Positions 23,313 through 34,108 of a DNA stretch of 64,000 bases are shown here, in pieces; positions within the stretch are counted from its first letter, which is position 1, and each line of letters starts with the position of its first letter. The position numbers and the translations under genes are program-made. The stretch is from contig JAPTOF010000010.1 in assembly GCA_028554755.1 (NCBI GenBank), positions 5,182,001 through 5,246,000 on the forward strand, in the 5' to 3' direction. The notes beneath the pieces were generated by a model. The model worked only from the letters and a program-made list of their open reading frames with translations. It made no database searches and was not told the origin of the DNA. This DNA is from Cordia subcordata (lineage: Eukaryota > Streptophyta > Magnoliopsida > Boraginales > Cordiaceae).

Positions 23313-26132
23313 CTACATAATTCTACACATGCAAGAATCTGATTTCTCATCATCTGAGTCACTGTCATCGCTGCAGGCAACACAAGAAGCCATAGGTTAG
23401 ACTTCATTCAATAACATGCTAACAAATTAACAAAGTTCTACCTAAACACCAATAAATACTGATTACATCAAGTATTTTTCCCTAATTCGAATGTAAAATT
23501 GTTCCCAAATGGAAACATTTCCTTCTGCAATGTGGCTGGGAAGACTAAAAACATTATTTTGCTCAATCATTAGTTTAAACTTAGATAATCTCATTCATTT
23601 GCATGAACCTCAGAAATATATTACCTGATCCATTGGGAATACAAGTTTACAAAGACGAAGCATGTGTCCTCATTGCTGATTATATTATATGACTGATATG
23701 GATAAAATAAGCCATCCAACGAAAACACGCCACGTATTAGAAAGGGGCCCCTAAAAAACTAAGGTCATACCCCACGCGCAAGGCTTCAACCATTAACTCA
23801 CCTAACGCCGCACCATAGTGATGATGCTTCGGCTATCATCCCTTCAAGGCCACACCATCATATATGGGCTTTGGCCATCATCCCCCCAAGGCCGCGCCAT
23901 CATGAATGGGCTTTGGCCATCAACGTTCCAAGGTCCCTCCAAGGCTGCGCCATCATGAATGGGCTTCGGCCATCGTGAACGTGCTTCAGCCATCGTGAAC
24001 ATGCTTCAACCATCAACTCCAAGGCCACACCATCATGAACCTGCTTCGGCCATCAACTCGCCAAGGCCACACCAAGGCCGCACCATCATGAACGTGCTTC
24101 GGCCATCAACTCGCCAAGGCCACACCAAGGCCGCATCATCATGAACGCGCTTCGACCATCATCTCTCCAAGGCCACACCAAGGCCGCACCATCATGAACG
24201 CGCTTTGGCCTCCAACTCTCCAAGGCCGCACCTTAACCATGTTGCTTCGGCCATCATCCCTCCAAGGCCGAACCACTATGGACATGCTTCGGCTCAACAA
24301 TGACATCATCGTTTCTTTATACGGGAGGACGTACGACTAACAAATATGATCAGAGTACCCGACGTAACGCGAAAGAGGTAAGCCTCGTGAAGGGCATCCC
24401 CATCGCCTATAAATACCCCCCTCCGTTTACAAGGGAGAGGACCTTTACTCTCGATATTTTTACTTCAGAATCTCTCAACTCTCTGAAAACACCACAACTA
24501 ACTTAAGCTTCGGAGGTGAAACGGGGGGAAAGCCCCGCCTTTTGTTTTGCAGGTCGAACTACCTCTCCTTCGTAGGGAGCACTTTTCATTGGTGTCTAAC
24601 AAAGAGCGAACCCCTGACTGTGCTCTTCGGAGATTGAAGGACGAGGCACAAGCAAAGACACATCATACTCCCCGTCTAGTCCCAGAGGTCTCTTAACACT
24701 TCGGAGTCAAACGAGTTACTGACGTGGCATAGGTGAATCCCTATACCGCATCAATGACTATACTTCACACAAATTCTAAAGCCTAGCTCAAGTTTAATGA
24801 TAAGAAGCAAAATGTGCACAAGCCACCACTGAACAAACAGGAGCATCTTTAGAGGATTACATTAGTTGCCAAGTGACAAGCACATAATTCCCCGTCGCTA
24901 CCAGGGGATGATGCAAGCTGAAGCCCAGTGACCTGGAATGAACATTGTTTTTGGCCCATGTGTGTGGAGACTGATGCAAAATTGGCGAGGATGTCATTAC
25001 TCCATCAATTGTCTTTTGGCAAAGTAGTGAAATACACATGAGATAAACTAGAATATATGACAAACTTGGGTACAGTGTTGCATTATCAAGGGCAGCTACA
25101 ACTACTGATCTTTTGGCTTCAGAAAATATCTAGTTTGACATCTATGTGATAAGAACAAAACCTCAGTGAGAAGCACAGGCATATAACTTATTAATTTTAA
25201 TTTGTTTCCAAAAGACCGTAACTACAAGGTTCCTTACTTTTGATACATTCAAGTGTCCATGCCAACAATTTTAGGTTTCCTATGTGCTGCAGCTTGCATT
25301 TATTTAAGGCACGAGAGGTATAAGGCCCAGAATAAGAGGACGGAAGCCAGCAGGCACCATGTCAAGCGGAGACCTTGGCTGGATAAGTTAGTCTGGAGTC
25401 TAGCTTAAGAGTTACAAGTAGCATTAGATAAATAATCTTTGCCTATTTTTGTCTCTCTCTCTCTCTCTGTATTTATGGCTTCAAGAAAAGCAGGGCGAGG
25501 CAAAGTAGAATTTCAACAGGGGTTAAATATAGTCTTTGTTTCCGAACGGGAAATATCAGTCAACAGAGTTTGATCAAATTAGTGCATTCTTCTCAAAAGA
25601 CATCACAATCATCACAAAACGAGCATACTTTGCCAGTCTCTGAACAACACTTCTGTTAAAGTTTTTTCTTTTACTTCCAAAGTTTAAATGGGCTCCTTTA
25701 AGATTCCAAACTCAATGCAAAACACTGATCCAATCACAATTATCTCTACGGTTCCACAATAACACCAACATCCAAAATTAACAAATATTAAAAAGAAAAT
25801 CACAAGAAAGAATGCAACCATACATTATAAACTTCTAAGCCTCGACGAAAATTGAACTAAAAAAAATTCTGAAAACAACTCCAGAAAGATTAAATTCACC
25901 TTGGTTGAAAGTCTAAAACCTCAGCAAGCTTATCACCATTCTTATCAATCCAGTGTACCTTCCTCCTTGGCTTGCCAGCCTTCTTTGCTAAGCAGCCTTC
26001 CTTAGGCAACAATAATTTGGACTGATCATCATCTTCATCATCTCTATCCCCATTCAATATTCCATTTGGTGAATCAGAACCATTCAAAGGCTTACTTTGA
26101 TCTTTCTCACATCCCTTGCTCTTTACATCCAT
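23313..26132 (-). CDS. Small plant protein ending in a CaaX-like box (function unknown)
   Basis: There are two exons, 26132-25900 and 23370-23313, joined at Ser78 (AG plus C), giving 96 residues. The N-terminal part is polar with an Asp run (DRDDEDDDQS, 29-38). The centre KPRRKVHWIDKNGDKLAEVL (54-73) is the best conserved part of a plant family I recall with the pattern RRKVQW-D--G--L-EV-EFEPSD. The second exon codes only an acidic Ser/Asp stretch and the end SCMCRIM. Cys93-Arg-Ile-Met fits a CaaX box with Met last, which favours farnesylation, and Cys91 could be palmitoylated. The first exon alone has an in-frame stop just past its donor, so a single-exon prediction would lose the lipid-anchor motif. 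The 2.5 kb intron holds a solo LTR. No function is known to me. Confidence 0.8.
23795..24290 (+). repeat. Subrepeats inside the solo LTR
   Basis: Around ten or more degenerate copies of a 35-50 bp unit such as CCAAGGCCGCACCATCATGA followed by ACGTGCTTCGGCCATCAACTC, upstream of the LTR TATA box. They are GC-rich compared with the flanking DNA. Confidence 0.85.
24408..24415 (+). promoter_or_regulatory. TATA box of the solo LTR
   Basis: TATAAATA in the context CGCCTATAAATACCCC, the usual LTR promoter form, upstream of a pyrimidine-rich presumed start region. Confidence 0.7.
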
Positions 26133-27897
26133 TGAAAGAGCTATAAACTAAAATACATAATAAATCATCACCAAATCAAAACCAAAAAAGTTGAAATTTT
26201 TTATGCAAAATCGACAAAACCATTCTTACCCAAGTTTCGAAATCATGTATTTAGCATTCCCAAGCAATAAAGACTCGAACTTTGCAAGTGAATAATGCAA
26301 TATAATGCCAAGTTTTCATAATTCGCAAAAGTCAACGCTCATGTTGACCATGAAATGCACTAAAGTTCAAGCCTTTATGATGATGAAGACTCAAAATGTA
26401 ACAGATTTTGATGGAGCATAGAGGTCTTGAAAATTATAAAAATTATCAAAAAGATTGTGAATTTTTATAGAATCTAAAAGAAGTGTATAAAAATTGGTTT
26501 TGATTTACTTGTTATAATATTAAGAATTGAGACTGAGAGAGATCACAAAACCCTGGAATTGGAAGATTGGACTGAGAGACAGAGAGAGAGAGAGAGGAAT
26601 ACAGAAAAGAAGAAGAATGAGTTTGCTTTGTTATGGATTTTAATATTTCAATAATTATCTAATATAATATTTTAATATAAATATAAGGAAAAGGTCGCAA
26701 CACAACAGCATTAACATGGTCACCCATGCAATGCACGGACGGACGTAATATAAGTTTTAAGGCATTTAAATTATGTTTATTTTTTAAAAAATTAATATAT
26801 TTATATTTTATTACTTTATTAAGTTTTTATATTTAATTTAATATAATTAAGAGATATAAAATTGTAAAACAAAAATTAAAAATAAATGTTAATGATAAAA
26901 TCATTTAATAATAAATATTTCTTTCATTAAGCTTATATAAAAAGGATCCAGAAAAGTTAATAAACACGCCCTTCTACTTTTACTTGAAGTCTTAAAGAGA
27001 CTCTATTGATTCATGTAATATACAAAAATTACATATATATATATGTATAACTTCATATCACATAATCATGTTCATGTATTGTTATCCACATATTTTATAT
27101 TGAGGCTTGGGATTTTGGTTGATATGTCAATATTTTAATTTTTTGAATAGATAGATAACATTTACTTCTTACATAACTTATCAACATTGTATTTGTTTTT
27201 AATTTTCACAAAGAGAGATGGTATAGAAATAGAATCACTTTTGAAAATACATAATCATTTTTACAATCAAAAGGATGTTGGTATCACAATGGTTAAATTA
27301 AAATTTTGATGTTACAGTTATGCACCAAAAAGTTAAAAAAAAAAAAAAACTCCTTGAATAGAGTAGCTTAAGTGAAAATTGAAGGGGTCTTGCTACCCAA
27401 TGAATGGGATAAATATGAAGATAGAGCATGAAATTAAGTGAAGTGACAATAACCAAACCAAAGTTAAATTATTTGAATGCAAATATTGATGTGCTTGAAA
27501 TCAACTATTGGTTGTGTGAAAGTTAAATCTAGGGAACATCAAGTACTCCATTAATGATGAAGATCTATTGGCTTTTGTCTTTGGTGCTTGTGTAGTTTAA
27601 TTGGTTGACATTACATATTGTTTAACTACACACTGTTGCTCTGGGCAACTGATTCATAGCATTAAGGTTGTATGTAGAACATTACTGCTTTGCTGGACTT
27701 GTAAAACAAGTAATAGTGTGGACATACGAGGGAGAGTGTCAAACAAGTGTTGGGGCTTTTAAGGTAGGCGAGTTGCTTCACAAGTTGCTAAAAATGATTG
27801 CAACACCATGCTTGCATTTCACTCCAAATGTTCACTGACATATTATTAATTAAACTATGAAGAAGTCTCTTCAGGATATCCTCAAATCACTGCCTGA

Positions 27898-27949
<52 letters not shown>

Positions 27950-27972
27950 TGAAGACAAAAGGAAGACAGAAA
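26133..27972. promoter_or_regulatory. Region between two divergent gene starts
   Basis: Separates the CaaX-like gene (minus) from ARPC2B (plus). It has AT-rich DNA at 26640-27300, a GA-rich stretch at 26577-26600, and a (TG)n(AG)n run at 27898-27948 that lies in the presumed 5' leader of ARPC2B. No gene is seen between. Confidence 0.5.
27898..27948. repeat. Compound (TG)n(AG)n microsatellite
   Basis: About 8 TG units followed by about 17 AG units, ending 25 bases before the ARPC2B start codon. Confidence 0.9.
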
Positions 27973-30900
27973 ATGGCATGTTTTGAAAGGGCTTCACCAG
28001 CATTGAAGGAGATTCTGCTGAAATTGTACTAGTAAGACAAACTGCTTAGCTGTTTGTGTTATCTTATGTTTGTATAGTCTTTCTGTGCCCAATTCTGTGT
28101 CTGAATGTTTCTTGAGGAGTTCTCTAATAAAGTAAGTTGTCTTTGGTGCATACTAATTTACTATGTCCCGGTCCCGTTTGCTTTCAAAATCCAAACCATA
28201 TCCAACTAAACCTTACCCTACTAGGTGTATTGGCACTGTTCATTCCAAAAGAAAAAAGAAAAAAAGAACAAGATGGGGTGTTGCTTTTACAGAGTCAACT
28301 TTAAGTAGCACTTTTTTCTTTGCTTTAATTTTTATCAATGAAAATGCAGATTTCATAATGAAATGTAGCGTCAACCTTCACCTTAACCTGTTACAGTTGC
28401 CAGTACATGAAACCTGCAAAAAAGAGTTGGTAGATTTTATTTAGATCCTGACTTGAATCCGCTAATTATGCTGATGTCCTAATCCTTAAATACACTTCAC
28501 ATGTTTGAATTTCTCAGCAACATGAAAAAATGCCACCAGCAAATGAAATATATAAAGAAATTGAGATAAGACTACATTCCACTTGTGACTGAAAAATGCC
28601 CTTTTGTGCACAACCCAATAACGAAAGTTCAATGAAACCAAACAGATCCTCCTATATCAGAACAAAAGAAATCAGAAAAGCTACAATCTAGCCCTTTTTA
28701 TATGACAGTAGTAGGATACTTGTAAATGGAAATAGGTCAATTTTTCATGTAGTTTTCAGGAGACACAGAAATGTGATCACAGGTGGATTCCCAATGTGGA
28801 TGCTGCCCACATTTGATGTGTGAAATCAAATGCTTTCTTCAACTCTTTGAGTTAGTGGTAGCAACATCAAGAGTAATATATGGGGAGTAGGATCTTCAAC
28901 TTCAAAAGTGATGCACACCTGCAGATATCCATGAAAAGTGGTTCATCAGACCGCAGATGAGATAATGCAGAATAATAGAGAACATTGACGCAACAGGGTC
29001 ATATCTAGCACTTGAACGCATATGAACCTAAATGTATCTTCTGTTCTGTGACTTTTTCTTTCTTTTTCTTGAGCAAAGAGTAGTCTGAAGCAGGGATCAA
29101 GAAACAAAGTTAATTTACACAACATATTAGAAGTATCAGAAAGATTAACTTTTATGTAAACTGGAAAAATGTAGTTATCAGCCACTTGATACAACTAAAG
29201 AAATGCTTCAGACAATAACGGAGCGGATATTTGGGAAACATCACAAGAAAGAAGGAGAATCAATGAGCTTAATTTCAAAGCTGAAATTAGCCAAAAAAAT
29301 CCTTAAGATAATAAAACCCTAGGAGAAAAAATAAAATATTATTGAATAATTCTGAAATAAGTTATGTAACTATAAAAACTTTCACCCTTATAGTTAAGCT
29401 AGAAATTCAAAACTAAATAAGAAACTAAAACTAAATAAAAATCTAAAACTAATTGGGAAACTAAAACTTCTACCAACCCTTTTCATAATAAAATAGGTAA
29501 TAAACTAATCCTAATATAAGTAGAACTCAATAACAAATAATAAATCCTAAACCGACTCAATAACAAATAATAAATCCTAAACCGATTCAATAACAAATAA
29601 TAAATCCTAAACCCTAACCAATTTCAATTACTAAATAAAATAATAAAATTCTGGGCTGCATCAGTCTCTCAGGTGTGAAAAGAACTCGTTCTCGAGTTTT
29701 CTACCACCATAGTCCACTAAGTCATCCTGATATGGAACAAGATGCTTGACTTAAAGACATCTCTTCCTCCGACTCAGCATGATCATCATGAGTTGGAGTT
29801 TCCAGTTGCGCAAAGCGCTGGGTTAAGGCTTCAACTTGTCTTCTCAACTTGTATTTCTCCATCTCGTTGTTGTTCATCATAAGGGAAACTCCAGCTGCTA
29901 CAACACAACCTCTCCCTCTCCTTAGAGACATCGTGAACTTGAAATTAACTGAAGAAAAACCTTGCTCTGATACCAATTAACGCAACGGATATTTGGAAAA
30001 CATAATAAGAAAATAGGAGAATCAAGGAACTCAGTTTCAAGGCTCAAATTAGCCAAGAAATCCCTAAGATAATAAAACCCTAGGAGAGAAAATAAAATAT
30101 TATTGAATAATTCTGAAAAAAAAAATTATGCAACAATAAAAACTTTCACTCTTATATATAGGCTAGAAATCCAAAATTAAATAGGAAACTAAATAGGAAT
30201 ATAAAACTAATTAGGAAACTAAAACTTTTACCAACACTTTCTATAACAAAATAGGTAATAAACTAATCGTAATATAAGGAGGACTCAATAACGAATAATA
30301 AATCTTAAACCCTAACCAATTTTAATTACTAACTAAAATAATAAAATTCTGGGCTGTATCAGACAAGGAGTTGCATCTCTGATTGTATATTTGTATTCCT
30401 GTTTACATTTATCAATGAGTAAACAATCCCCTCATTCCTGTAGGAAATTTCTAAGTTTCTTAAAAACAAATAGCTAGTACTTGGAGAAGCTTTGAATTCT
30501 GGTTATCATATACTACATATGGAACTCCTTGGAACTCAATACTGAGAATATGGAAGGCGTGATATGACACTAGTCATTATCTGTTTTATTAGATTTCTTT
30601 TCCAGCAATCACAATATATGGTGTATTCAAATTATGTGATGTCACAATACAAATGTATCATTTTTTATCAACGTAAATTCTTTCGAGACAGCACTGAGAA
30701 GCCAGTGGAGTTAGACCATCACTTGCATGAATTTGGGTCAGTGGAATACCATGTTCAGGTAACTGCTTTGACCAATTCTTAAGTCTGATGCTTGTGAGGT
30801 TCATCATAAGGTCTTTTATCTATTTTCACAAGAAGCAACCAATATCTACAATCTTCTGTTAACAAAAAGCTAAAGCTCTGTTCACATTTTTCATAATCTG

Positions 30901-33900
30901 AATTTCTTATTTAGTATTATGTCCAATTTTAGATATTATCCTGAAAACCATGTAGCACAGGAACTTAATCATGCATCACATGTACATAGATAAATATACT
31001 TAACATACACAAACATGGAAGATTATCTAACTGTACATTTACAGTCTTCTGCATCAAATCCATGTGAAGCCTACTTATCAGTATCAACACCGCTCCTATC
31101 TCAAGGAGTCATACCCGCATCTAGACTTCCACGTCACACTTTGGAGACGGTGAAGGCAATCTGCCCAGATGTTCTGGAGATTGTTGAGCCCCCAAAAGAA
31201 GGATATCAAATAACTTTAAGACTTAACTTTATGAGAATTCCACGCAGTAAAGGTCAGCATATCTCCACTGGATCCTGTGGTAGTTCTTTCTTTAAATCTA
31301 TGGATTAGTATGAAAAATTTATGGCCTTCATTAAAGACTATTTCTAGCACCAAGGCAAAAGTGATGCAACAGTTATGTTTCTAACACTTGAAAGATTAAT
31401 GTCTATAACAAAATTTTCCTTCTTCAGTCTGTTCCTTGACCAAAACTTCATTTGCCTCCTTTATTTGCAGAATCAATAAAAATAATATCAGAAATTTCCT
31501 CTCTGCAAGCTGTAATACTGAGCTCCCAGCTGAAACAAATTCTATGGCATGTGAGTTCCTCCGATGTGTATCAAGGGACATACAAACCAATCAAACTTGT
31601 TTATCACCCAAGAGAGCCTTTCTATGTCATCAAACAGGTAACTAAATCTGCTGTTCTTCCTATAAGGGATCACCACGCACAAAAAGATAAGACTCAGCTT
31701 TAGACAGACTGTAGTGCCCTTGCCAATTCTTAACGTAAGTGGATTTATAGCTTGAACTCGGTTTCTCTACAATAGCATCAACAAGAAATTACCATCAGTC
31801 CATAATGATGATTTACTGCAAAGTGATAGCAGAGAAAAGACTGGAATTCATGTCAATTCCTAAGTGCTTTTCCAATTGCGCTACCAGACTAAGGAATTAA
31901 GGATATGAATGCACCAATGATTAACGCCCAATGGGAACAGGTAATATGAATCCGCCAGTCTGACTAACATAACTAGCATATTCAGGTCAATATTCTCGAT
32001 CCAAACAATATCACCACCTGAAGGCATATTCAAGATGATAAAATAAATTAATAAACCCTCTCTAATAGCTCATATGTTACATGAGAAGTCAATTCAATAA
32101 AACGTTAAAAGCTAACTCATATCATCTTATCACAATACCTTATAATACAAAACCCAACATATAGTCCTGCCAATTCAGAGGGTAGCAAGGTAGCAACGTA
32201 TACACACATAGCTTTTGGTAAATTTTGACTGAAACATAGGATTATTACAGCTACTCACAAGCAATACTTGAAATTTTTTCTTTAAGTTCCTCAGTTTCAT
32301 ATTAACACATGTCATTGTAGCCAACAAAAATCACTGTCGTATTCCCAATGCGCTTTAAGGAAAGCACAGATGTGATTATTGCGACAGCATTCTTCCAGGT
32401 AATAGCACAGCAACTGCAGAAGAAAAAGAATTTGAATACATATCCAAAGTGTGGGAAGGATACTTAAAAACTGAAAGCTTTTTAAAGGAACTCATGGATG
32501 TTGGAAGTAGAGAAGCATTTTCTAAGGCACCTCACTGTATCTGGTCCGCCATTCCACCTCCCGAGTTAAGAGGAGAAATGATTGAAGACTTGAGCACCAA
32601 TGGAGGATTTGTTTCTTTTGGTATAAACTATACACTCAACATCATATTCTTTGAATTCCATAGAAATATATTTCCATTTTTCAAGATCTCAATTTTTGTT
32701 TCCCTTTTGTTTTTTATGCCTTGGTAAGGGAAGGCAATGCCATCACTCTGTCAAGCACATCGAATCATCATGCAAATTCAATCATGAGATTGCATTACCC
32801 TAAAGACCAAGCTTTTACAAGGAAATCCTACCTAATACTCGATCTAATTTCTGATCATCTATTTCCGTCAATCCATATAAATTGAGTTGTCCTCTTTCCT
32901 CATGTCCATTCTTCCCTTTGAGAAAATACCCCTTTCATTTTGGAGAAAAAGAGAGAAAAAGAAAAGAAAGGAGACATTACTTGAACCCTATAACCTAAAT
33001 TAAGGAGAGTTTTAGTCATCAGAAAACAAATAAAAGAAACTTGTGGCAACAGTTTACAAGACAAGTACTAAGCATTTCTATTCTGCATCTAATGCAAAGA
33101 TCTGATCAGAAACCAATGTCAACAACTTGTAGAGATTACTTCACGTCATGTTGAGGGAAAGAAGCTGGACAAGACTGTGTGGAACCTACTGAACTTTTAT
33201 GCACTTGTAAAATATCATGTGAAGGTAAATTTGTTATATACGGATAATTGTCTAATAGAAAAGAGTATTTCTTCAAAATTTTCGAACTCTTGAGCTAAAA
33301 CTGAGTGTCAAACAGACCACCAAGGGATTTATGCAAAGAAGGATGAGAACTTGTTTGGAAAGCTTGGTTGAGGTAATATAATTCTACCACATATATACTC
33401 TACCATCATTTCGGTGACACAAAGCGGGATCTTTGTATCTCCTCTTATTTTTCATATTCTAAGAACTCAATCTTAGGTAACCAGCATTGATGAACTTCCC
33501 TTCTTTTCTCAACTTCAGGTCCTAACAAAGATAGAAACAGAAGAACACCAAGAGACTAAGAAGAAGGCCCGAGGTATGGACAACTTCTGCATTTGCTGAC
33601 CAGCTGAGGATAGCAAAAGGCAGCTTAAAATTTGAAACATAAACTCAGCAAATCAATACTCATCTTCACCAGTCCAGTAACTTGTAGAATTTAACTACAA
33701 TGCCAGCACTAGATTCCCCTCCAGACCCAACACCTTGCCCACCCCAACCCTTCCCCTGCCCCCCCCCCACCAACCCCCCACATACACACGCACAAAAGAA
33801 GAAGAAAATTAATGACCACATTTGCAATTTCATCAGCCATCTATCTTTATATTTTTCATGGTGAGTTATCTAGTTTACAGACTCACTTTGACAAAGCTAA

Positions 33901-34108
33901 GTTCTCTGATGCAGCATGGAAAATCATGAGGAAATTGGTACGCTTTTCCAAATCCAAAATCCGGAGACAAAGATATGATTTCAAAAGTAAGATGAAGCGA
34001 CTTCGCTCAAGATTAAGAATCCATTGGTTAAGCCGTTTCCGGCGACGATGGCTGAAGATTCCCAAGTTTTCTTCTGTGACTAAATATACAAAACTGGATA
34101 AATGTTAA
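27973..34108 (+). CDS. ARPC2B: ARP2/3 complex subunit 2B (p34-Arc-like)
   Basis: Ten exons join in frame: 27973-28031, 30692-30758, 31045-31252, 31471-31637, 32321-32398, 32488-32620, 33133-33224, 33316-33372, 33519-33573 and 33915-34108, giving 369 residues. The start is MACFERASPALKEILLKLYY, followed by EKPVELDHHLHEFGSVEYHV. Family landmarks are PTKITVVFPMRFKESTDVII, APHCIWSAIPPPEL, SRHVEGKKLDKTVWNLL and GFMQRRMRTCLESLVEVL. The product is the p34 scaffold subunit that, with ARPC4, forms the core of the actin-nucleating ARP2/3 complex needed for cell shape. The long basic C-terminal tail (AWKIMRKLVRFSKSKIRRQR onward) marks the plant 2B form rather than DIS2/ARPC2A. Exon 1 is only 59 bp and lies 2.7 kb from exon 2, with a miniature LTR element in between. 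No frame-breaking change was seen. Confidence 0.92.
29216..30361 (-). mobile_element. Miniature LTR retrotransposon (TRIM-like) with both LTRs
   Basis: The element lies on the minus strand, is 1146 bp long and is flanked by the 5 bp duplication GACAA (29211-29215 and 30362-30366). The 5' LTR is 30361-29978 (384 bp) and the 3' LTR is 29663-29216 (448 bp). Both start TGATxCAGCCCAG and end CCGTTA or GCGTTA. Two bases after the 5' LTR is TGGTATCAGAGC (29975-29964), the initiator-Met tRNA primer site. The internal region is only 314 bp. The 3' LTR is longer because a roughly 30 bp word (ACTCAATAACAAATAATAAA type) is repeated. It sits antisense in ARPC2B intron 1. Confidence 0.88.
29722..29932 (-). 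pseudogene. gag N-terminal fragment inside the TRIM-like element
   Basis: A frame starting MSLRRGRG, followed by a run of Asn and the coiled-coil-like EKYKLRRQVEALTQRFAQLE, then an acidic stretch and a stop, resembles the start of Ty3/gypsy gag polyproteins (RRGRGR, then an NNN/EEE linker and VEALRQQL). All capsid, protease, reverse transcriptase and integrase parts are absent. The element is therefore a deletion derivative or a TRIM that needs help in trans. Confidence 0.6.

Larger units (their letters stand above)
23694..24753 (+). mobile_element. Solo LTR of an LTR retrotransposon
   Basis: A 1060 bp element begins TGATATGG and ends CCGCATCA, inverted at 6 of 8 positions. It is flanked by a perfect 5 bp target duplication ATGAC (23689-23693 and 24754-24758). 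A TATA box (CTATAAATACC, TATA at 24408-24415) sits two thirds along, so transcription would run on the plus strand. No second LTR or internal region is present, meaning the element was reduced by LTR recombination. It lies inside the intron of the CaaX-like gene, antisense to it. Confidence 0.85.

Noticed and set aside
23795..24290. CRISPR-like look of regularly repeated units
   Set aside because: The units vary in length, have no constant spacers and lie inside an LTR with target duplication in a plant genome.
31850..31905. tRNA-like stretch on the minus strand (TGGTAGCGCAATTGG fits an A box)
   Set aside because: No B box, no paired arms and no acceptor stem follow, and it lies in an ARPC2B intron. 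Probably chance or a worn SINE head.
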